A stretch of DNA of 64,000 nucleotides, from assembly GCA_943371425.1 (NCBI GenBank), contig CALRUR010000010.1, positions 1-64,000 on the forward strand, given 5' to 3'. The position numbers and the translations under genes are program-made. Positions 1 to 7,855 of this stretch are shown here, piece after piece (the stretch's first letter is position 1; each line of letters opens with the position of its first letter). Below the pieces are notes generated by a model. It was not told the DNA's origin. It made no database searches and saw nothing but the letters and a program-made list of their open reading frames with translations. The stretch is from CAJBVG01 sp943371425 (GTDB taxonomy: Bacteria > Bacteroidota > Bacteroidia > Sphingobacteriales > Sphingobacteriaceae).

Positions 1-245
1 TCTTAACTAAGATTATTTTTTTTTATTATTGACTTCGGTTGATATTCCTTATTGCTAAGGTATCTACCCGCTATACTACATAGTACATCTCAAAGAACTT
101 CCTCTCAACCTATCGCTGAGAATCGCTGTTAGTTGTGGCCTCGATCCACTCGTTTCTGTTTACTAACTCTTAACTTTTTAAACTTTATTTCGACTTTTCG
201 ACGCCTCGACAATTCGATGTTTTATTATCCCCTCGTTTGGGGACT
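1..245 (-). promoter_or_regulatory. Probable rRNA operon leader, reading out of the left edge
   Basis: No protein gene is visible in 1-497. On the minus strand this stretch follows two promoter boxes and contains a boxA-like antitermination word TTCTTTGA (complement of 90-97) in the context AAGTTCTTTGAGAT, which resembles the leader found upstream of 16S rRNA genes in Bacteroidota. A small hairpin with CCCC/GGGG arms (229-232 and 239-242) lies at the start of the leader. A run of four TCGAC/TCGAT words occurs at 189-219. The 16S gene itself would begin beyond base 1, so the assignment is inferred. Confidence 0.55.
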
Positions 246-278
246 GCAAAGGTAGAAATGTTTTTCGGTTTACAAAAA
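246..278 (-). promoter_or_regulatory. TAnnTTTGC promoter, proximal (P1), reading left
   Basis: On the minus strand, TACCTTTGC (complement of 246-254) matches the Bacteroidota -7 consensus TAnnTTTG. A TTG (complement of 273-275, within TTTTTG) lies 18 bases upstream as a -33 element. The sequence around the box nearly repeats that of the distal promoter at 332-340. Confidence 0.6.
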
Positions 279-331
279 TTATTTTTAAATATATTTCTGA
301 TAAAAACACCCTACAACTCCTCTGCGGGGAT

Positions 332-363
332 GCAAATGTAGAAATGAGAATGCAATCTCACAA
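332..363 (-). promoter_or_regulatory. TAnnTTTGC promoter, distal (P2), reading left
   Basis: TACATTTGC on the minus strand (complement of 332-340) matches TAnnTTTG, with a possible -33 TTG (complement of 361-363) 20 bases upstream. The surrounding bases (GGGGA, TGCAAA, GTAGAAATG) repeat those of P1, which suggests a duplicated promoter. Tandem strong promoters are typical of rRNA operons. Confidence 0.55.
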
Positions 364-485
364 GACTAGGCAGCACTTTTTTTCAATATTAATATTAACC
401 CCTTGAAACTTAATCGAAAAACTTATATACCGTAGCTCCATTTTATTCGTTTTAGCTAAAAATTTTAATAACTAACGCTAAAAAC

Positions 486-494
486 TATATTTGC
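486..494 (+). promoter_or_regulatory. TAnnTTTGC promoter box immediately upstream of bamD
   Basis: TATATTTGC at 486-494 is an exact match to the Bacteroidota -7 consensus plus the trailing C. Only three bases separate it from the bamD start codon at 498, so transcription would start at or within a few bases of the ATG. This implies a very short or leaderless mRNA. No clear -33 TTG is visible. Confidence 0.5.
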
Positions 495-497
495 ACA

Positions 498-1319
498 ATG
501 TTTAAATCAGTAAAAATTCAAATAAGTTTACTCCTAATCTTAATTATTAGCTTACAAGCTTGTAAAAGTGAATATCAAAAAGTATTGAAAGGCAACGACC
601 TTCCAAAAAAGTATGAAATGGCTAAGAAGTATTATAATGATAAAGATTACTTCCGTGCTTTTCAGCTATTCGATGAATTAGTTAACGTTTACCGTGGTAC
701 AGAAGAAGCCGAGAAAATATACTACTACTATGCTTATTGCCATTATGGCCTAAAAGACATGATCAGTGCACGTTTCCATTTTCAGAATTTTGCCGAAACC
801 TACCCTCGTAGTACATATGCAGAAGAATGCAGATACATGGCCGCTTATTGCTATTATTTAGATTCCCCTGATTTTACACTCGATCAAGACAATACATACA
901 AAGCTATTGAAGCCATGCAGCTTTTTATAAATATGTATCCAAAATCTGAGCGTGTGGCTGAAAGTAACAACATTATTGATCGTTTAAGAGATAAACTTGA
1001 ATCGAAATCGTTTTACAATGCTAAAATATATTACAGTATAGGCGACTATAAATCGGCCATATTTGCTTTTAGGAATTCCTTAATTGATTTCCCTGATAGT
1101 AAATACCGTGAAGAAATGATGTTTTTAAGCATCAAATCTGCCTATTTATATGCTGAAATGAGCATAGACAGTAAAAAATCAGAAAGATTTTTGGAAACTA
1201 TGGAATATTATCAGACCTTTGTGGATTCTTACGCGACAAGCAAATACTTAAAAGAAGCACAAGGCATCTTTAATAACTGCATCGCTAAAATTGAACAACT
1301 AAAGAAATTATCAAATTAA
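498..1319 (+). CDS. bamD: Outer membrane protein assembly factor BamD
   Basis: Lipoprotein of the BAM complex, which inserts beta-barrel proteins into the outer membrane. A signal peptide ends in a lipobox (LQAC, acylated Cys22). The rest is TPR-like helices, with repeated patterns such as YF-A-F-F-EL (about residues 45-75) and SARFHF-F-YP (about 90-110), as in the YfiO/BamD family. At 273 residues it is normal in length. The start is fixed by the signal peptide and a promoter box 4 bases upstream. It leads a co-directional group with rpoZ and coaBC, a gene order common in Bacteroidota. Confidence 0.9.
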   Translation: MFKSVKIQISLLLILIISLQACKSEYQKVLKGNDLPKKYEMAKKYYNDKDYFRAFQLFDELVNVYRGTEEAEKIYYYYAYCHYGLKDMISARFHFQNFAETYPRSTYAEECRYMAAYCYYLDSPDFTLDQDNTYKAIEAMQLFINMYPKSERVAESNNIIDRLRDKLESKSFYNAKIYYSIGDYKSAIFAFRNSLIDFPDSKYREEMMFLSIKSAYLYAEMSIDSKKSERFLETMEYYQTFVDSYATSKYLKEAQGIFNNCIAKIEQLKKLSN

Positions 1320-1320
1320 T

Positions 1321-1644
1321 ATGAGTAATACAGTAAAAAATACCACTCCAACTTCTACAATCACTAGAGACATTCGTGAATTAGATGGTAAAACTGGAAA
1401 TCTTTACGAAAGTGTAGTCGTTATTTCTAGAAGAGCTAACCAAATATCAGCTGCTTTAAAAGAAGAATTAAACAATAAACTTTCTGAATTTGCCACTTCT
1501 AACGACAATTTAGAAGAAGTATTTGAGAATAGAGAGCAAATTGAAATTTCTAAATACTACGAGAGAATGCCAAAAGCATCTCTTTTAGCTACTCAAGAGT
1601 TCTTAGAAGATAAGATTTATCAAAGAAAACTTACTGAAGAATAA
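1321..1644 (+). CDS. rpoZ: DNA-directed RNA polymerase omega subunit (RpoZ/Rpb6 family)
   Basis: 107-residue protein. The segment GNLYESVVVISRRANQIS matches the omega signature (ligand of the beta-prime subunit, helps core assembly), followed by the acidic helical tail usual in Bacteroidota. The ATG lies one base after the bamD stop, so the two are co-transcribed. A good intrinsic terminator follows at 1651-1677. Identification rests on the motif and on the conserved position between bamD and coaBC. Confidence 0.85.
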   Translation: MSNTVKNTTPTSTITRDIRELDGKTGNLYESVVVISRRANQISAALKEELNNKLSEFATSNDNLEEVFENREQIEISKYYERMPKASLLATQEFLEDKIYQRKLTEE

Positions 1645-1650
1645 TCATTC

Positions 1651-1677
1651 AACCCTCTCCCTCGAGAGGGTTTTTTT
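1651..1677 (+). terminator. Intrinsic terminator after rpoZ
   Basis: A 9-bp perfect stem (AACCCTCTC, 1651-1659, with GAGAGGGTT, 1664-1672) and a 4-base loop run into seven T residues (1671-1677). It ends the bamD-rpoZ unit before coaBC. Confidence 0.8.
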
Positions 1678-1716
1678 ATATCTTCGTATTATATACTAGT
1701 ATTATAGATTCGTATA

Positions 1717-2910
1717 ATGAAAGGCAAAAAAATACTGATCGGTATTACGGCAAGTATTGCTGCATATAAAATAGCTACACTTATTCGTTTGTTAATAAAA
1801 GCTGGTGCCGAGGTACAAGTAATTATTACAAATGATGCCAAAGAATTTATAACCCCTCTTACTCTTTCTACCCTTTCTAAAAAACCTGTATATTCTGATT
1901 TTGTAAAGAATGATTTAGGTGAATGGACCAACCATGTAGAACTTGGCCTTTGGGCCGATTTATTTTTAATTGCTCCAGCCAGTGCAAACACCATTGCAAA
2001 AATGGCCAATGGAATTTGCGATAACTTATTATTAGCAACCTATTTATCGGCAAAGTGCCCTGTATTATTTGCTCCAGCAATGGATCTTGATATGTATTTG
2101 CACCCTTCTACCAAAAAAAATATAAACACTTTAGAATCTTTTAACAATAAATTGATTTCTGCACGTCACGGTGAATTAGCTAGTGGATTAATAGGTGAAG
2201 GCAGAATGGCAGAACCTGAGGAATTATACATAGAGATTGAGACATTCTTCTCAAAAAAAAAAGACCTAAGCAATAAAAAAGTATTAATAACTGCCGGCCC
2301 AACTTATGAAGCCATAGACCCTGTGAGGTTTATAGGAAATCATTCGACTGGGAAAATGGGCTTAGCCTTGGCATTAGAGTGTTATGAAAGAGGTGCTGAT
2401 GTAAGTTTGGTATGCGGCCCCAATCAATTAAACTTAAAAAAATATCCGTTTAAAAGCATTGAGGTTCAATCATCAAACGAAATGTTTAATGCTTGTAAGG
2501 AGTTATTTGAACAAACAAATATTGCTATAATGAGTGCTGCGGTAGCAGATTATAAAGTGGCAGAAATTGCTTCACAAAAAATTAAAAAGAAAGAGGACTC
2601 GCTACAATTAGAATTAACAAAAACCGTTGATATTTTAAGTAGTTTAGGTAAACTGAAAAACAAACAATTGCTTGTTGGTTTTGCTCTTGAAACCGAAAAT
2701 GAAAAAAGTAATGCTGCTGAAAAACTAGCAAGGAAAAATGCGGATATGATTGTGTTAAATTCTTTAAATGATAAAGGTGCAGGTTTTGGTGGCGATACCA
2801 ATAAAATAAGCATAATCCATAAAGATAATCGCATTAAAGATTTCGGCCTAAAAAATAAAAAAGAAGTGGCAGCGGATATTATCAACGAAATTGTTTCGTT
2901 AATGAATTAG
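1717..2910 (+). CDS. coaBC: Bifunctional phosphopantothenoylcysteine decarboxylase / phosphopantothenate-cysteine ligase
   Basis: Two-domain enzyme making 4'-phosphopantetheine for coenzyme A. The N-terminal flavodoxin-like CoaC domain (about 1-180) has the FMN-binding start GKKILIGITASIAAYK, the active-site region NHVELG (His), the IAPASANTIAKMANG loop and PAMDLDMY. The C-terminal CoaB domain (about 185-397) has ITAGPTYEAIDPVRFIGNHS, STGKMG and the KIKKK segment. In the CoaC flap motif the usual catalytic Cys (ACG) is Ser156 in ELASGLIGEGRM. At 397 residues it is normal in length. It is followed 10 bases later by the DUF4835 gene. Confidence 0.93.
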   Translation: MKGKKILIGITASIAAYKIATLIRLLIKAGAEVQVIITNDAKEFITPLTLSTLSKKPVYSDFVKNDLGEWTNHVELGLWADLFLIAPASANTIAKMANGICDNLLLATYLSAKCPVLFAPAMDLDMYLHPSTKKNINTLESFNNKLISARHGELASGLIGEGRMAEPEELYIEIETFFSKKKDLSNKKVLITAGPTYEAIDPVRFIGNHSTGKMGLALALECYERGADVSLVCGPNQLNLKKYPFKSIEVQSSNEMFNACKELFEQTNIAIMSAAVADYKVAEIASQKIKKKEDSLQLELTKTVDILSSLGKLKNKQLLVGFALETENEKSNAAEKLARKNADMIVLNSLNDKGAGFGGDTNKISIIHKDNRIKDFGLKNKKEVAADIINEIVSLMN

Positions 2911-2920
2911 ATTTTATACA

Positions 2921-3823
2921 ATGATTAAAAAATATACCTTAATTTCTATTTTTCTACTTGCTGCATTATTCACAGAAGCGCAAGATCTAAATTGTAAAGT
3001 TCAAATTATTACACAGCAATTAGCCACTACCGATAAATCTATTTTTATTGAAATGGAGAAATCTATTTACGAATTCATTAATAATACAAAATGGACCACC
3101 GATATAATTCAAATAAATGAACGAATTGAGTGTAATTTAATCATCAATGTTAAAGAACAATTAGGCATCGACGAATTTAAAGCAACTGCTCAAATACAAT
3201 CCAGTAGACCAATTTATAATACTTCTTATAATTCTACTTTGTTTAATTATATGGATGAGGATTGGACATTTAAGTACATCATTAATCAACCATTAGAATT
3301 TAACGAAAATGATGCTAGGTCTAATTTAACTTCGTTAATTGCTTATTATGTTTATATAATGGTTGGTTTAGATTATGATAGTTATTCGTTATTTGGTGGA
3401 ACAACCTATTTCCAGAAAGCGAGACAGATTGTAAACAATGCTCAAACGCAACCTGGTAAAGGCTGGAAAGCATTTGATGGAACAAGAAATCGTTTTATTT
3501 TAGTTGATAATTTATTAGATAATAATTTTAAACCATTGCGAGAAACGAATTATAAATACCATCGTTTAGGTATGGATATAATGTCGCAAAATGTAGATAA
3601 TGGAAGAGAAGAAATAAAAGAATTATTGCCAAAATTATTGAAGTTAGCGAGAGAAAGGCCCAACTCTATGATCCTAAATATTTTCTTTTCGGCAAAGAGT
3701 GATGAGTTTGTAAATATATTTAGCAGAGCTGTACAAAGCGAAAAACAAGCTATAATACAAACCCTGTCTGATATCGATCCGGGTAATAGCAATAAATATC
3801 AGCAGATTAGCAAGAATAACTAA
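2921..3823 (+). CDS. DUF4835 family secreted protein
   Basis: 300 residues with a Sec signal peptide ending in EAQ (about residue 20). The rest matches the DUF4835 family of Bacteroidota, whose genes are regularly found between coaBC and recN. Typical features are the early LNCKVQI stretch, the IECNLIINV strand and the central YYVYIMVGLDYDSYSLFGG segment. It is predicted to be periplasmic or outer-membrane associated. Its function is unknown and conservation of position is the main clue. It is in tandem with coaBC (10-base gap). Confidence 0.8.
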   Translation: MIKKYTLISIFLLAALFTEAQDLNCKVQIITQQLATTDKSIFIEMEKSIYEFINNTKWTTDIIQINERIECNLIINVKEQLGIDEFKATAQIQSSRPIYNTSYNSTLFNYMDEDWTFKYIINQPLEFNENDARSNLTSLIAYYVYIMVGLDYDSYSLFGGTTYFQKARQIVNNAQTQPGKGWKAFDGTRNRFILVDNLLDNNFKPLRETNYKYHRLGMDIMSQNVDNGREEIKELLPKLLKLARERPNSMILNIFFSAKSDEFVNIFSRAVQSEKQAIIQTLSDIDPGNSNKYQQISKNN

Positions 3824-3888
3824 GTTTTTCTTTTCCATTTTTTTATCATTATTTTCCATTATTTTAGCAATGGAAAAAGATGTGTGCT

Positions 3889-5550
3889 ATGCTTAGGAAA
3901 CTCATAATTAAAAATTTCGCAATTATTGATGAATTGGAGTTAGAACTTCATAGTGGATTTAACATCATGACCGGTGAAACGGGTGCTGGAAAATCCATTA
4001 TATTAGGTGCGTTAGGGTTATTACTCGGTCAACGATTTGATTCAAAAAGCTTTAAGAATAATCAGAAGAAATGTATTATTGAAGGCCATTTTAAATTGAA
4101 TGGATTTTCATTAGAATCGTTTTTTAAGGAAGCAGATTTAGATTACGAAGAGCAATGTATCATTAGAAGGGAGATATCTGTAGATGGAAAGTCGCGTGGC
4201 TTTATTAACGATACACCGGTTAACATACAAATGCTTAAAGCTTTGGGAGAACAATTGGTAGATATCCACTCTCAACACGAAACTCTTGCTTTGAATACTT
4301 CTTCTTATCAGCTACATGTAATTGATAGTGTAGCAAATCATAAAGAATTGTTGTTAAAATACCAAAGTGGCTTTAGTAGATATCAACAAATAAATAAAGA
4401 AATAAAAGCTTTAGAAGATGCTTTTGAACAAGCAATAAAAGAACAAGACTATATTAAATTTCAGTTTGATGAATTAATACAAGTTGGTTTAATTGCTGAG
4501 GAACAAGTAAAGTTAGAAAATGAGCAAAGTTTGCTAAGTCATGCAGAGGAAATACAACAAAAATTATCCTTTATAGATGCGATACTCCAATCGGATGATC
4601 ATTCTTTAATTGACCAGTTGAAAATTATTACTCAACATTTACAATCTCTTGAAAAGTTAAATCCAAGTATTGAAAAAATTTCGGATCGTATAAAAAGCTT
4701 GCTAATTGAGGTAAAAGACCTTACTTCTGAAATTGAAGAGATTGCTAGTACAACTCATATTAATCCTGAGCGTTTACAAATTATACAAGAGCGTTTAGAT
4801 ATTATTTTCAGGCTTCAACATAAACACAGAGTGGACAGTATTTCTGAGCTTTTGAGAATACAAGAAGAGCTTGATAATAAACTACAATCTTTCGACCATC
4901 AGGATGTAGAAATACAAAAGCTAAAATCTGAAAGCGCTAAATTAGAAAAGGATTTACTCGATATGGCCATTAAAATTTCGGCGAATAGAGCAAAAAGTTT
5001 TGGTATTGTAATTAAAGACATCTGTACCAATTTAAAGGAATTAGGTATACCAAATGCAAATCTAGAAATAGAGCATAAGGTAGAAGAAGGTGCCCTAACT
5101 AAGGATGGTATTGATGAGATCAGAATATTGTTTAGTGCAAATAAAGGACAAAAGGCCGAGAGTATTAGCAAAGTAGCTTCTGGCGGAGAGCTATCTAGAG
5201 TAATGTTGTGCATTAAATCATTACTCGCAAAAAAAGAAAAACTCCCAACCATCATTTTTGATGAAATAGATACAGGTGTATCGGGCGAAGTGGCTTTAAA
5301 AATGGGTGCAATTATGCGAAGTTTGTCTGAAAACATACAAGTAATTAGCATTACGCATTTACCACAAATTGCTGGTTTAGGTGCACATCATTATTATGTA
5401 TATAAAGACCATAGTGCTGCAGAAACGGCTACAAAAATTAAAGAACTAGATCCTAATGAGCGAATAGTAGAAATTGCTAAGATGTTGAGCGGGGATAATC
5501 CAAGTGCTGGGGCATTAGAAAATGCTAAAGAATTGCTTAAATTAAACTAA
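3889..5550 (+). CDS. recN: DNA repair protein RecN
   Basis: SMC-like ATPase that acts at double-strand breaks. It has a Walker A GETGAGKS near the N-terminus, a long central coiled coil (about residues 150-370), the ABC signature SGGELSRVMLCIKSLL and a Walker B/D-loop IIFDEIDTGVSGE, followed by the ITHLPQIAGL His switch. I chose ATG at 3889 (MLRKLIIKNFAI), which aligns with the usual RecN N-terminus. An in-frame ATG three codons upstream at 3880 is possible. The length of about 553 residues is normal. Confidence 0.95.
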   Translation: MLRKLIIKNFAIIDELELELHSGFNIMTGETGAGKSIILGALGLLLGQRFDSKSFKNNQKKCIIEGHFKLNGFSLESFFKEADLDYEEQCIIRREISVDGKSRGFINDTPVNIQMLKALGEQLVDIHSQHETLALNTSSYQLHVIDSVANHKELLLKYQSGFSRYQQINKEIKALEDAFEQAIKEQDYIKFQFDELIQVGLIAEEQVKLENEQSLLSHAEEIQQKLSFIDAILQSDDHSLIDQLKIITQHLQSLEKLNPSIEKISDRIKSLLIEVKDLTSEIEEIASTTHINPERLQIIQERLDIIFRLQHKHRVDSISELLRIQEELDNKLQSFDHQDVEIQKLKSESAKLEKDLLDMAIKISANRAKSFGIVIKDICTNLKELGIPNANLEIEHKVEEGALTKDGIDEIRILFSANKGQKAESISKVASGGELSRVMLCIKSLLAKKEKLPTIIFDEIDTGVSGEVALKMGAIMRSLSENIQVISITHLPQIAGLGAHHYYVYKDHSAAETATKIKELDPNERIVEIAKMLSGDNPSAGALENAKELLKLN

Positions 5551-5595
5551 TACATTTATATTTATATATTTACCTTATCAATCAATTAACAAAAT

Positions 5596-6411
5596 ATGTC
5601 GCATAACTTATTAGCCGGAAAAAGAGGAATTATCTTTGGGGCTTTAAACGAAAGTTCGATTGCTTGGAAAGTAGCTCAAAGAGCAGTTCAAGAAGGCGCA
5701 AAAATTACTTTAACAAATGCACCAATTGCATTACGAATGGGCGAAATGAACGCTCTTGCTGAAGAATGTAAAGCAGAAATTATTCCTGCTGATGTTACAA
5801 ACATGGAAGACTTAGCAAACTTATTTTCTAAATCTGTAGAAATTCTTGGTGGTAAAATAGATTTTGTTTTACACTCTGTGGGTATGAGTATTAATGTGCG
5901 TAAAGGCATACATTATACAGAAGCAAACCACGAATTTATGCACAAAGGATTTGACATTTCGGCAATGTCTTTACACCGCGTACTTCAAACTGCCTATAAA
6001 CAAGATGCAATAAATGAATGGGGTTCTGTGGTAGCATTATCTTACATCGCTGCGCAAAGAGTATTCCCAGATTATAATGATATGGGTGATGCTAAAGCAT
6101 TGCTAGAATCAATAACTAGAAGTTTTGGCTACCATTATGGTAAACATCGCCATGTACGTGTAAATTCTATTTCACAATCGCCAACCTATACTACCGCTGG
6201 TTCTGGAGTAAAAGGCTTTGATGGTTTTTATAATTATGCTGATAAAATGTCGCCGCTTGGAAATGCAACAGCCGACCAATGTGCGGATTATTGCATAACC
6301 ATGTTTAGTGATTTTACTAAAATGGTTACGATGCAAAATCTTTTCCATGATGGTGGATTTTCATTTACTGGAGTTAGCCCAGATGTAATTGAATCTTTGG
6401 CTACTAAATAG
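5596..6411 (+). CDS. fabI: Enoyl-[acyl-carrier-protein] reductase (NADH), FabI type
   Basis: Last reductive step of type II fatty acid synthesis. It is a short-chain dehydrogenase fold of 271 residues with the FabI-specific nucleotide site (GAL-NESSIAWKVA) near the N-terminus and the LHSVG segment. The FabI active-site spacing Tyr-x6-Lys is present in DYNDMGDAKALLE. A TATATTTAC box at 5565-5573 resembles the promoter consensus, so it may be transcribed separately from recN. A strong hairpin follows at 6423-6462. Confidence 0.93.
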   Translation: MSHNLLAGKRGIIFGALNESSIAWKVAQRAVQEGAKITLTNAPIALRMGEMNALAEECKAEIIPADVTNMEDLANLFSKSVEILGGKIDFVLHSVGMSINVRKGIHYTEANHEFMHKGFDISAMSLHRVLQTAYKQDAINEWGSVVALSYIAAQRVFPDYNDMGDAKALLESITRSFGYHYGKHRHVRVNSISQSPTYTTAGSGVKGFDGFYNYADKMSPLGNATADQCADYCITMFSDFTKMVTMQNLFHDGGFSFTGVSPDVIESLATK

Positions 6412-6422
6412 ATAATTAGATG

Positions 6423-6462
6423 TTAGTCGTTAGTCGTTTGAAGTCTCACGACTAACGACTAA
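6423..6462. repeat. 15-bp perfect inverted repeat of a TTAGTCG word, downstream of fabI
   Basis: Left arm TTAGTCGTTAGTCGT (6423-6437) pairs perfectly with 6448-6462 across a 10-base loop. Each arm is a tandem pair of a 7-8 base word, and degenerate copies of the word continue to about 6477. There is no T tract, so it is not a classical terminator. The loop contains GTCTCAC, a word that recurs in the element at 62376-62474. Confidence 0.85.
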
Positions 6463-6481
6463 TAACTAGCGACTAGTAAAA

Positions 6482-7855
6482 ATGAATTTCTTTCATCCAA
6501 TTTATCAGCAATTACAGCTGAACGCTGATAGAGAGATTATAATATGGCCTGATGGGAGCAAAACTACCGGCCAACATTTACTTAAAAAAATATCCGAAAT
6601 ACAAGTATCACTACCTGATACAAATTCCACCATATTATTAGCTCAGTCTTTTGATTTTGAAACACTGGCAGTCATACTTGCATGTATTGCCAATGGAAAT
6701 CCTGTTTTAATTTATCCTAAACAAATTGGATTACAGAATTCTATTTCATATTTAAAAAAATACAATATTAAACATGCTTTTGTAAAAAATATTTTGTTAA
6801 ATTATTATTTAAGATGGAAGGGAATTAATGCATTAAAAATAAAATCAAATGCTTCATCGGAAATTAATATTAAGGGGGTTGATATAAATAAAACAGCTAT
6901 TATTAGTTTTAGTTCTGGGAGTAGTGGCCATAATAAAAACATAGAACGTTCACATTATTTACTTTCTGAACAAGTAACTGCAATTCAACAATCATTTAAA
7001 AACTGGGAATCAAAAACAGATTACCCTTTGTTTGCAAATATTTTACTTTACAATTTATCTATTGGTAAAAAAACAATAATCCCCGATATAAAAAAATTCG
7101 ACCTATATTACTTAGATGCGGTTAAAATAATACATCAATTAGAAAAAGAAAATATTGAAACCATCACTGGTAATGAATATTACATGGAAACTATGTGTAA
7201 TGCCTTAATTGCAAAAAAACGTAGTATCAAAAAAGTTAAAGGAATTGGAATTGGGGGCTCTCCTATTTCTAATTTACTAATTGAGAAAATAAAAATATGC
7301 TTTCCTAATGCAGTTATACAAATAATATATGGCTCAACAGAGGCAGAACCTATTAGTATAAAAATATGTGAAGATTTGTGCCCAGTGTATTATGGATATA
7401 ATGTAGGTACTGTACATCCATCTATAGAATTAAAAATTGAAAAGCAGTTTAGCAGCAATTTACATGGGCATGAAGTTGAAATTGGAGAAATTATTGTTAA
7501 AGGCAAACATGTTGCTTCGAAAGAAAATGTTGATTATTTACAAACCGGTGATTATGGTTATGTATTAAACAATGAATTATATTTAACTGCTAGAATAGGA
7601 AATTCAGAACATGTATATGGCATACAACACTTGCAATTAGAACATTGTGTAAGTTATAATTTAAAAATATCTGTAGCCATAAAAATATTAAACGAAACCG
7701 TATATATTTACACTGATCATAAAATTGCAAAAAAAGATATAGAAAAGATTTTTTTTATTACCTTTAATATTGAAGTCCCCATCATTATAATACATACAAA
7801 AATACCAAAAGACCAAAGACATATGTCTAAAATTTTGTATCATAAAATTAAATGA
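6482..7855 (+). CDS. AMP-dependent synthetase/ligase (acyl-adenylate forming)
   Basis: 457-residue ANL-superfamily enzyme expected to activate a carboxylic acid as an adenylate. Visible core motifs: a phosphate loop SSGSSGHNK (144-152), which lacks the usual Thr and Pro but keeps the Lys; A5 YGSTEAEP from Tyr283; and A7 TGDYGY with Asp357. The C-terminus ends RHMSKI, matching the RHNxKI lysine motif seen in long-chain acyl ligases of the OleC type. It is shorter than typical acyl-CoA ligases (about 500-560). Its stop overlaps the next ATG by 4 bases (ATGA), so it is translationally coupled to the BtaA-like gene. The substrate is unknown, and no carrier protein is nearby. Confidence 0.75.
   Translation: MNFFHPIYQQLQLNADREIIIWPDGSKTTGQHLLKKISEIQVSLPDTNSTILLAQSFDFETLAVILACIANGNPVLIYPKQIGLQNSISYLKKYNIKHAFVKNILLNYYLRWKGINALKIKSNASSEINIKGVDINKTAIISFSSGSSGHNKNIERSHYLLSEQVTAIQQSFKNWESKTDYPLFANILLYNLSIGKKTIIPDIKKFDLYYLDAVKIIHQLEKENIETITGNEYYMETMCNALIAKKRSIKKVKGIGIGGSPISNLLIEKIKICFPNAVIQIIYGSTEAEPISIKICEDLCPVYYGYNVGTVHPSIELKIEKQFSSNLHGHEVEIGEIIVKGKHVASKENVDYLQTGDYGYVLNNELYLTARIGNSEHVYGIQHLQLEHCVSYNLKISVAIKILNETVYIYTDHKIAKKDIEKIFFITFNIEVPIIIIHTKIPKDQRHMSKILYHKIK

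Noticed and set aside
1..497. tRNA gene in the 5' region
   Set aside because: No cloverleaf with TTC-arm and acceptor pairing could be found; the leader reading explains the sequence better.
1689..2009. 106-residue minus-strand frame over coaBC
   Set aside because: It lies wholly within the coaBC coding sequence, has no family features and reflects codon bias of the true gene.
3880..3888. RecN start at 3880 (MCAMLRK)
   Set aside because: The start at 3889 fits the usual RecN N-terminus better; the upstream three codons are not found in the family.
4899..5351. 150-residue minus-strand frame over recN
   Set aside because: Shadow of recN with no own promoter or ribosome-binding site and low-complexity content.
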